The translations under genes and the position numbers were made by a program. A stretch of 7,429 nt of DNA, taken from assembly GCA_963579625.1 (NCBI GenBank), contig CAUZHN010000104.1, positions 1-7,429 of the forward strand, given 5' to 3'. The notes below the pieces were generated by a model. That model was given only the letters and a program-made list of their open reading frames with translations, ran no database searches and was not told the origin of the DNA. Numbering within the stretch: the first letter of the stretch is position 1; every line of letters begins with the position of its first letter. Below are positions 1-5,131 of this stretch, one piece after another. This stretch comes from JAAXGI01 sp963579625 (GTDB lineage: Bacteria > Gemmatimonadota > Gemmatimonadetes > Longimicrobiales > Gaopeijiaceae).

Positions 1-2
1 TC

Positions 3-398
3 CACGCCACACTGAACGGTATGACGGCGACCCTTCTCTTGCTCGGGTATATCCTGATCCGATGGGGGAAGGTCGTATGGCATCGGGCGGTGATGCTTAG
101 TGCCTTCGCGCTCTCTTGCGGGTTCCTGATTTCTTACCTGATCTATCATTCGCAGGCGCCGGACTCGCAGTACGGCGGGGAAGGGTGGGTCCGATCGGCG
201 TATTTTTTTATTCTGATCAGCCACATAGGTCTGGCACCTGTAGTTCTACCTCTAGCGCTATATGCAGTGGTGCGGGCGTTACGTGGAGAGTTTCCGCATC
301 ACCGCCGGGTGGCTCGGTGGACGTTTCCGTTATGGCTTTACGTTGCTGTGACTGGGGTCATGGTCTACCTGATGATGGCTCCGTATTATGCATTTTGA
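3..398 (+). CDS. DUF420 family membrane protein, 5'-truncated (CtaM/YozB-like)
   Basis: A four-helix integral membrane protein of the DUF420 family. The frame is open to the window edge and reads HATLNG just before the first ATG at 21. Family members carry a conserved Asn in a similar 'A.LN' context before helix 1, so the true start probably lies upstream and the ATG is internal. Numbered from that Met, helices lie at about 2-14, 23-42, 59-87 and 101-120. Conserved-looking histidines are H21 (WHR), H43 (YH at the end of helix 2), H68 (SH in helix 3) and H93/H94 before the last helix, followed by the family-like RRVARWTFPLWLYV. The Staphylococcus member CtaM is needed for haem-copper oxidase function, and family genes often sit beside cox/sco genes, so a role in oxidase maturation is inferred. 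A c-type cytochrome gene follows after 85 bp, probably in the same operon. Family call is confident; the exact role is not. Confidence 0.85.
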   Translation, partial: HATLNGMTATLLLLGYILIRWGKVVWHRAVMLSAFALSCGFLISYLIYHSQAPDSQYGGEGWVRSAYFFILISHIGLAPVVLPLALYAVVRALRGEFPHHRRVARWTFPLWLYVAVTGVMVYLMMAPYYAF

Positions 399-471
399 GC
401 TGTCCGGGCGTTAGTTCCAAAGTCTCGAACCCGCCGCTGGCTGACGGTTGCGGTTTGGGATCTCATGTCGC

Positions 472-477
472 AGGAGG
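472..477 (+). promoter_or_regulatory. Shine-Dalgarno site fixing a GTG start
   Basis: A perfect AGGAGG lies six bases before the GTG at 484. An ATG further upstream in the same frame (448) has no comparable site and would add an arginine-rich stretch in front of an otherwise ideal lipoprotein signal peptide, so the GTG is preferred. Confidence 0.85.
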
Positions 478-483
478 CGGGAC

Positions 484-1494
484 GTGAAAATTCGCATTCT
501 GGGTGGAGCGGCGGTGCTGGGCAGTCTGGTCACAGCATGCGCGTCGGGCGTCTCCATCGGATCGGCCGGTCGTTTGCCAGGCACCGAGGCAGCAAACTCG
601 ATACTGCCCTGGGCCTTCGTCCTCAACGACCCGACCTCTAATGATGCGGAGGAGCCTGACCCGGATGAAATAGTCTCCGTGCCCGGCTCCACACTGTCGA
701 TACGGCGCTCAGATATTAACATCAACAACGGGCCGCCCGACTGGCACCCGGATGGCCACCCCTCCATGCCTGAAGTGGTGGCACGCGGTGGTGGCGACGG
801 GGTCGTGGCGTGCGGCTACTGCCATCTACCGAACGGTCAGGGAAAGCCCGAGAATGCGGGGTTGGCCGGGCAGCCATTCGAATACATCATCCAGCAGATG
901 GAGGATTACCGGAACGGCCTGCGGAGGACTAGCGAGCCGCGCATGGGTCCACCAGCGTTTATGATGCGCATCGGTGCGGCGACGTCGGAGGAACAGGCCC
1001 ATGTAGCAGCCGAATACTTCGCGGCAATCGAGTTCAGGCCGTGGATCCGTGTAGTCGAGACCGACATGGTACCCGTGACGCGGTTTGCAGGCTCGATCCA
1101 CCAGGTCGTCGAGGGAGGAAGAGTGGAGCCGATCGGCGTGCGAGTGGTGGAAATACCGGAGGACTTGCACCGTACCGAAATGCGCGATGATGCCTCAGGA
1201 TTCATCGCCTATGTTCCTGAAGGTGCTGTTGAACTTGGGGCCAACCTGGTGAATACCGGCGGTGATGGTCGCACCGTGTCCTGCACGATTTGCCATGGAC
1301 TAGACCTGCGAGGCATCGGCCCCGTGCCCGCCCTAGCCGGACGCTCACCTAGCTATATGGCGCGACAGCTCTATGACCTACAGCGGGGAAACCGCGACGG
1401 CTCCTGGTCTGATCTGATGGATAGCGCTGTGATGAACCTTACCGTTGAGGACATCGTCAACATTGTGGCCTACACGGCGAGCCTAGAGCCGTAA
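484..1494 (+). CDS. Di-haem cytochrome c lipoprotein (cytochrome c4-like)
   Basis: A 336-residue exported electron carrier with two class I cytochrome c domains. From the GTG start it reads MKIRILGG followed by a hydrophobic stretch and the lipobox VTAC, so C19 is the predicted lipidated residue and the protein is membrane-anchored. The first haem site is CGYCH (C110, C113, H114) with M154 or M160/M161 as candidate distal ligand. The second is CTICH (C267, C270, H271) with M312 (or M317) before the typical C-terminal helix LTVEDIVNIVAYTASL. An acidic, probably flexible segment (about 45-85) precedes domain 1, and about 75 residues (190-262) without a recognised motif link the two domains. The two-domain layout resembles cytochrome c4 and the cytochromes that feed terminal oxidases. 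It follows the DUF420 gene by 85 bp in the same direction, so a role in the respiratory chain is inferred. The next gene is convergent. Confidence 0.9.
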   Translation: MKIRILGGAAVLGSLVTACASGVSIGSAGRLPGTEAANSILPWAFVLNDPTSNDAEEPDPDEIVSVPGSTLSIRRSDININNGPPDWHPDGHPSMPEVVARGGGDGVVACGYCHLPNGQGKPENAGLAGQPFEYIIQQMEDYRNGLRRTSEPRMGPPAFMMRIGAATSEEQAHVAAEYFAAIEFRPWIRVVETDMVPVTRFAGSIHQVVEGGRVEPIGVRVVEIPEDLHRTEMRDDASGFIAYVPEGAVELGANLVNTGGDGRTVSCTICHGLDLRGIGPVPALAGRSPSYMARQLYDLQRGNRDGSWSDLMDSAVMNLTVEDIVNIVAYTASLEP

Positions 1495-1627
1495 GGTGCG
1501 GCACACGGTCCGTTTCAAGTCTGTCCGCTCTTTGGGCCGGAAGTCCGTACACTACATGCAGGCCCTGCCGGTTACCTAAGACCACATTGCGGGTCAGATT
1601 TCTCCATGAACGTCAGAACCTTCATCG

Positions 1628-1647
1628 AGGGCATCGGGTGATGCCCT
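1628..1647. terminator. Hairpin between convergent genes, possible bidirectional terminator
   Basis: An 8-bp perfect stem, AGGGCATC pairing with GATGCCCT across a GGGT loop, lies in the 170-bp gap between the 3' ends of the cytochrome and isomerase genes, 18 bp beyond the isomerase stop codon. It has no T-tract on either strand, so it is not a textbook intrinsic terminator. Position and symmetry suggest a transcript end or a 3'-end stabiliser for either gene. I see nothing else in the gap 1495-1664. Confidence 0.4.
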
Positions 1648-1664
1648 GCCCTCCGATGCCTATG

Positions 1665-2741
1665 TCATCGTCGCGGATCACGTTCGCCAGCTTCGACTTG
1701 GGTGAGCAACCGCTTGAACTCCTCTATGAGGGCGATAGGGGTAGGATCAATACCGCGTAGCAGCGCCGCAAAATAAGAGGTCCAATCCGCTAGAGTCAAA
1801 GCAGAGAACACACGCTCCAATCGGTTCGAACCAGGCATTTCCCACTTGAGGAAGGTCATGTTTGGGGCAGCCAGAACCTTTTGCACGATGTTGAACCGCT
1901 GATCCAGCCGTGAGTGGCTCTCGGGATCCCGGAAGTATACGATCGCAAACTTCTCACGGGATCCCGCAAAGCCCATCAACTCGTTGTGGTTCGCTTCGGG
2001 TAGAGCGTTGTAGAAGGCGGGGCGCTTTGCATTCTCGTTAAACTTGATCTTCGTGATACGCGCAACTGAGAGCGCATGGGGTTCATCGGCGTAGAAGATC
2101 GGAACCCGCCCATGAAGAGAGCGGGCGAGTTTCTCACCGTCGCCTCGTAGATCGAGTCCGCGCAGGAATGGGACGAGCGCCTCGAATCGCTTGAAGGGAA
2201 CATCGGCATAACCCGCGGCGTCGAGAAGTCGCGCTAGATACGTAGCGATATAGCCACTGGCACAACGAGGCTGAAATCCTTCCGGTTCTCGGCCGGCTGG
2301 GATCAGAACGGTGGGAATGTCACGCGCCCTACCGATCTCGGCTAATTCACCGCCCGCTGTGATGATTGCGAGGTCGCCTGCGTCTGCATGGAGGGATCTC
2401 AGGGATTCGACTACCTCTTCCGTGTTACCGGAAAAGGAGCTGAACACGAGAAGTCTCCGTCCGCTCGTAGGTGAAGGGAGACGATAGTGCCGGCAGGCCC
2501 GGATGGGTCGGGGGAGCTGATCCTCCAGAACGTCGTTGAGGATGTCCACTGGGAGGACCGAGCCACCCATGCCCACGACCACGACCTCGTCGATTGTTTC
2601 TGATCGTAGCTGGGGAAAGTTAGGATCCTTGAGAGCAAATTCCACCTGACCGCACATCCCGTCTATAACGCGGGCCATGTTGGAACGGTCCCAGCGGACC
2701 GCCAGTTCCAGAGACTGGGTGATATCTTCCCCGTAAGTCAT
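1665..2741 (-). CDS. Bifunctional phosphoglucose/phosphomannose isomerase (SIS-domain family)
   Basis: A 358-residue cytosolic enzyme that should interconvert glucose-6-phosphate, mannose-6-phosphate and fructose-6-phosphate. It belongs to the SIS-fold PGI/PMI family first studied in hyperthermophilic archaea. The first SIS domain shows GMGGS (57-61) and the phosphate-binding loop SSFSGNTEE (101-109), then ITAGG (127-131). The family signature PEGFQPR..SGY lies at 153-164. The second domain has KIKFNENAK (231-239) and NHNE (251-254). E236 and H252 match the spacing of the catalytic Glu203 and His219 of the Pyrobaculum enzyme, and K343 in GIDPTPIALIEEFK is the likely equivalent of its Lys298. 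An oddity is Val62, where many members have Gly or Ala after GGS. The ATG has no strong ribosome site but lies 15 bp after the stop of the VOC gene, so translational coupling is likely. Function call is confident; the sugar preference is not readable. Confidence 0.9.
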   Translation of the reverse strand: MTYGEDITQSLELAVRWDRSNMARVIDGMCGQVEFALKDPNFPQLRSETIDEVVVVGMGGSVLPVDILNDVLEDQLPRPIRACRHYRLPSPTSGRRLLVFSSFSGNTEEVVESLRSLHADAGDLAIITAGGELAEIGRARDIPTVLIPAGREPEGFQPRCASGYIATYLARLLDAAGYADVPFKRFEALVPFLRGLDLRGDGEKLARSLHGRVPIFYADEPHALSVARITKIKFNENAKRPAFYNALPEANHNELMGFAGSREKFAIVYFRDPESHSRLDQRFNIVQKVLAAPNMTFLKWEMPGSNRLERVFSALTLADWTSYFAALLRGIDPTPIALIEEFKRLLTQVEAGERDPRR

Positions 2742-2756
2742 GGGTGATGACGTATG

Positions 2757-3197
2757 TCAGCCCCCACTGGCGATGGATACCTTGAACCCATCAGGATCAG
2801 TGACCGCGAACGCCACTCCTCCCCAGGGAAGCTCCTCCGGCTCGCTGTCCAGTGTGATGCCGGTAGCCTTCGCCCTCTCTGCTAGTTTGTGTACATCCTG
2901 CAAGGTCGTGATCCAAATCCTTAGCCCTACACCCTTCACGCGGTTACGTCCCTTTGCAAAGTCGTCCTGACCGAGCCCTAGATGAGCTGCTCCAGACTTC
3001 AACATCACGAACCGGAGTTGCCCATCGGACTCATGTTTCTCACGGACTTCGAAGTCGAGGCCCTCGGTATAGAATTGTATGCTCTTCGAGAGGTCATTGA
3101 CGATTAGGTTGGGGGCCAGGCCAAGAGTGTTATGTTCGTGCTCGGCGTGCCGTCTGGCCACCAGATCTGCTGTGGGCGCAGCCTTGGTATCGGACAT
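2757..3197 (-). CDS. VOC (glyoxalase/bleomycin-resistance fold) family protein
   Basis: A 146-residue protein with two beta-alpha-beta-beta-beta modules of the vicinal-oxygen-chelate superfamily. Module 1 (about 27-78) begins APNLIVNDLSKSIQFYTEGLDF, the classic VOC opening, and contains the FVMLKSGAAHLGL strands. Module 2 (about 90-145) has LRIWITTLQDVHKLAERAKATG and ends in DPDGFKVSI. The usual metal ligands (His in the first strand, Glu in the last) are not evident: the first strand has N30 and the last ends in SIASGG. It may therefore be a binding protein or a metal-independent member rather than a true glyoxalase I. An N-terminal stretch of about 25 polar residues is extra. The ATG at 3197 is chosen because a GGAGG site lies just upstream; a longer frame to 3272 lacks one. 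It is the first gene of a leftward operon with the sugar-phosphate isomerase. The substrate is unknown. Confidence 0.85.
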   Translation of the reverse strand: MSDTKAAPTADLVARRHAEHEHNTLGLAPNLIVNDLSKSIQFYTEGLDFEVREKHESDGQLRFVMLKSGAAHLGLGQDDFAKGRNRVKGVGLRIWITTLQDVHKLAERAKATGITLDSEPEELPWGGVAFAVTDPDGFKVSIASGG

Positions 3198-3202
3198 GAA
3201 AA

Positions 3203-3207
3203 CCTCC
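3203..3207 (-). promoter_or_regulatory. Shine-Dalgarno site of the VOC gene
   Basis: On the - strand GGAGG is followed by TTTTC and then the ATG at 3197, a five-base spacing. This decides for the 146-residue product over the longer in-frame alternative beginning at 3272. Confidence 0.8.
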
Positions 3208-3338
3208 GTGGACTGAATTCCAGAGGTTGATAAGGTACAGAGAAAACCCTCCCCCGCACATCGCCCCCACAAAGAGAGGTCATCTTGCTAGGTTCTTTGC
3301 GTAGCGGCAGTTTGCCCAGGAAATGTAGAACTAGTTTC

Positions 3339-3348
3339 AGGGGAGGAG
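3339..3348 (+). promoter_or_regulatory. Shine-Dalgarno site of the propeller dehydrogenase gene
   Basis: AGGGGAGGAG ends two bases before the ATG at 3351, and its GGAGG core is four to five bases away. It supports starting at 3351, where a clean signal peptide begins, rather than at the TTG at 3285. A GTG at 3348 overlaps the site and is in frame but less likely. Confidence 0.75.
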
Positions 3349-3350
3349 TG

Positions 3351-4514
3351 ATGTTCACACGGGCAACTCTGAGTCTGCCGCTCGCCGCGATGTTGGTGCT
3401 CTACTCGACTACAGTGTACGGACAGCAGCCGGTTCCGCTCGAGCGGATCACGCTGCCGCCCGGCTTCAGTATCGATATTTATGCGCAGGGTTTGTCTAAC
3501 CCACGATCAATGGCCCTCTCGCCAAATGGGACGTTGTTCGTTGGGACACGAATGAGCCCGCAGGCCATCGCACGAGGAGAGCCAGACTCCGGCTTGGTAT
3601 ACGCCCTACTGGACCGCGACAATGACCAACAGGCGGATGAGGTCATCAGGATCGATGCTGGCTTGAATGTGCCGAATGGGGTCGCGTTCCGAGATGGGGC
3701 CCTATACGTTGCCGAGATCAACCGTATCCTGCGCTACGACGGCATCGAGTCGCGTCTGGACAATCCTCCGGAACCCGTGGTCCTGACTGATAGATACCCG
3801 ACGGACTGGCTGCACGGCTGGAAGTTCATCGCGTTTGGTCCCGATGGTAAGCTCTACGTGCCGGTCGGGGCTCCCTGCAATGTATGCGATCGAAGAGAGG
3901 AGCCTCGTTATGCCTCGATCACCCGGATGAATTCGGACGGAACCGATCAGGAGGTATTCGCGAGGGGGATTCGGAACTCCGTCGGGTTTGACTGGCATCC
4001 AGAGACGAACGAGTTGTGGTTCACGAGCAATGGCCGTGACGGGTGGGGCGACGAGCGGCCCCCTGATACCCTGAACCGCGCGCCTCAGGAGGGCCTACAC
4101 TTTGGCTTCCCGTATTGTCACGCCGGCGAGCTTTCGGATCCAGACTTCGGGCGAATAAGACCGTGCAGCGAGTTCACGGCTCCTGCACTAAATCTCGGAC
4201 CGCATGTGGCGGCCCTTGGCCTGCGGTTTTATACCGGGGACATGTTTCCGGACGAGTATTGGAACCAGATGTTTATTGCCGAGCATGGGTCGTGGAATCG
4301 CAGTCCTGAGGCGGGCCACACCGGCCATCGGTTGACCATCGTGCAGTTAGAAGGCAATCGCGCTGTGGGTTACGAAGTCTTCGCAGAGGGCTGGCTTGGA
4401 GAAGACAATACCGCTTGGGGACGGCCGGTGGACGTGCTCGTGATGCCGGACGGAGCGCTCCTGGTCTCCGATGATCTCGCGGGAGTGATCTATAGAATCA
4501 GCTATTCGGGCTAG
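3351..4514 (+). CDS. Secreted PQQ-dependent sugar dehydrogenase-like protein (sorbosone dehydrogenase family)
   Basis: A 387-residue exported protein: a signal peptide (residues 1 to about 24, MFTR then a hydrophobic core, likely cut at VYG|QQ) followed by a six-bladed beta-propeller of the soluble glucose dehydrogenase / L-sorbosone dehydrogenase type. Family landmarks are LPPGFSIDIYA (35-45), PRSMALSPNGTLFVGTR (51-67), NVPNGVAF (106-113), HGWKFIAFGPDGKLYVPVG (155-173), RGIRNSVGFDWHP (205-217) and EHGSWNR (311-317). H155 aligns with the catalytic His144 of soluble glucose dehydrogenase, and R208-N209 with its Arg228-Asn229, so PQQ binding and oxidation of a sugar or related alcohol are plausible. 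C176/C179 (APCNVCD) and C256/C272 may form disulfides, fitting a periplasmic site. It is divergent from the VOC/isomerase operon and apparently monocistronic. Many family members have no proven activity, so the fold is firmer than the reaction. Confidence 0.85.
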   Translation: MFTRATLSLPLAAMLVLYSTTVYGQQPVPLERITLPPGFSIDIYAQGLSNPRSMALSPNGTLFVGTRMSPQAIARGEPDSGLVYALLDRDNDQQADEVIRIDAGLNVPNGVAFRDGALYVAEINRILRYDGIESRLDNPPEPVVLTDRYPTDWLHGWKFIAFGPDGKLYVPVGAPCNVCDRREEPRYASITRMNSDGTDQEVFARGIRNSVGFDWHPETNELWFTSNGRDGWGDERPPDTLNRAPQEGLHFGFPYCHAGELSDPDFGRIRPCSEFTAPALNLGPHVAALGLRFYTGDMFPDEYWNQMFIAEHGSWNRSPEAGHTGHRLTIVQLEGNRAVGYEVFAEGWLGEDNTAWGRPVDVLVMPDGALLVSDDLAGVIYRISYSG

Positions 4515-4520
4515 ACTGCT

Positions 4521-4563
4521 CATCAGGGAATCGAGGCGCTTAATGCCTCCGGTAGGGCTGATG
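4521..4563 (+). terminator. Nested inverted repeats just after the propeller gene
   Basis: Six bases after the stop codon, an outer pair CATCAG (4521-4526) / CTGATG (4558-4563) encloses an inner hairpin GAGGC (4533-4537) / GCCTC (4545-4549). Only a short ATTTC follows instead of a T-run. This could be a weak terminator or a 3'-end structure for the propeller mRNA. It could also act on leftward transcripts arriving from the tRNA. Confidence 0.35.
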
Positions 4564-4668
4564 CATTTCGATACGATCCGTCTCTAACCTGGGAGGTCCA
4601 CACTTGGCCCATCCACTCTTGCTCATGATTTCGAGTACGGGATCCGGACAGCAATCTGAAAGTCCAAG

Positions 4669-4704
4669 GGCGCGAGACCTCAGCTCCTTCCGCGCTTGTT
4701 TTTT
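4669..4704 (+). terminator. Possible intrinsic terminator facing the tRNA gene
   Basis: GGCGCG (4669-4674) can pair with CGCGCT (4691-4696), with one G-U pair and a 16-base loop. TG and then six T (4699-4704) follow. A GC-rich stem followed by a T-run is the intrinsic terminator pattern for rightward transcription, and it would stop read-through from the propeller gene before it runs antisense into the tRNA. The loop is long and the stem short, so this is tentative. Confidence 0.35.
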
Positions 4705-4709
4705 CACTA

Positions 4710-4782
4710 CTGGGGCGGTAGGACTCGAACCTACAACCTCCTGGTTAACAGCCAGGCGCTCTGCCAGTTGAGCTACGCCCCA
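4710..4782 (-). tRNA. tRNA-Asn (anticodon GTT)
   Basis: A complete 73-base cloverleaf on the - strand. The acceptor stem TGGGGCG pairs fully with CGCCCCA. The D stem is GCTC/GAGC around an eight-base loop containing GG. The anticodon stem CCTGG/CCAGG encloses CTGTTAA, putting GTT at the anticodon (bases 4747-4749 of the given strand). A five-base variable region follows, then the T stem GTAGG/CCTAC with loop TTCGAGT. The discriminator base is G, as expected for tRNA-Asn. The 3' CCA is not encoded (TAG follows), so it must be added after transcription. No convincing promoter or T-rich terminator was found on its own strand. It stands alone between two rightward protein genes. Confidence 0.97.
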
Positions 4783-4995
4783 TCGATATGAACTTCTTTC
4801 TGCCATTAAGCTGTTTTCCGGCCTCAAGTGATTTCAAGGTCCGGTGGGCTGTTCCAGTTTCTATGACAGTTGGGCAACGGATCATTTTGCTTCCCTCACC
4901 CGTGCCTCGTGCAAAACGACACCCAAGGTAGTGTGTTCATCAGTTTGTGTGTAGACCTTCTCGATCCTGACTCAACCAGACCAGACAGCTCTATT
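4783..4995. other. Non-coding stretch upstream of the tRNA
   Basis: Part of the 617-bp region 4515-5131 without a protein gene. It must contain the - strand promoter of the tRNA, but I find no good -35/-10 pair. The only open frames are shadows: one passes through the tRNA, and another crosses the C-run and the start of the next gene on the opposite strand. Nothing else recognisable is present. Confidence 0.5.
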
Positions 4996-5005
4996 CCCCC
5001 CCCCC
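4996..5005. repeat. Poly-C tract of ten bases
   Basis: An uninterrupted run of ten C (ten G on the other strand) ends seven bases before the -35 box of the promoter at 5013-5041. No other homopolymer in the window is this long. Such runs are prone to slippage and can tune promoter activity, but are also a common site of sequencing or assembly error. Confidence 0.9.
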
Positions 5006-5012
5006 GTTTCCG

Positions 5013-5041
5013 TTGACCGGGGTGAAAAAGACCCTTATTCT
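5013..5041 (+). promoter_or_regulatory. Sigma70-type promoter of the cytochrome-monooxygenase gene
   Basis: TTGACC (5013-5018) and TATTCT (5036-5041) are separated by exactly 17 bases. Each box differs from the consensus (TTGACA, TATAAT) by one to two bases. Transcription would begin around 5048, giving a leader of roughly 85 bases before the ATG at 5132. This is the best promoter match in the window and faces the cytochrome/copper gene and its downstream neighbour. Confidence 0.65.
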
Positions 5042-5131
5042 GAGGACGGGGAGATTTCTGCGGAAGGAACCCGTGCCTGGAATTGGGTGCCCCGGACGTC
5101 ACGCTCATTGAGATACTGAGAGGATTACACG

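Noticed and set aside
430..481. CCCGCC (430-435) complementary to GGCGGG (476-481) next to the ribosome site of the di-haem cytochrome, possible translational switch
   Set aside because: Only six pairs separated by about 40 bases. Such short GC matches are expected by chance in this sequence.
448..483. Upstream ATG giving a longer di-haem cytochrome
   Set aside because: It has no good ribosome site and places Arg-rich residues before a canonical lipoprotein signal peptide, whereas the GTG at 484 has a perfect AGGAGG at ideal spacing.
3198..3350. Divergent promoters between the VOC and propeller genes
   Set aside because: A promoter pair is expected here by layout, but candidate boxes on both strands match the consensus poorly or have wrong spacing, so none is annotated.
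3702..3998. 98-codon - strand frame, and similar long frames opposite or offset within the propeller, isomerase and cytochrome genes
   Set aside because: They lie wholly inside genes with clear family motifs and have no plausible protein features. They are frame shadows of GC-rich coding DNA.
4710..4782. tRNA-Asn as an integration (attachment) site
   Set aside because: No integrase, no second copy of the tRNA 3' end and no phage or plasmid gene is visible in the window. The flanking genes look like ordinary chromosomal genes.
4540..4827. Open frame on the - strand containing the peptide VAQLAERLAVNQEVVGSSPTAP
   Set aside because: This peptide is the translation of the tRNA-Asn gene itself, a well-known false protein found in many databases. 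The tRNA cloverleaf explains the sequence fully.
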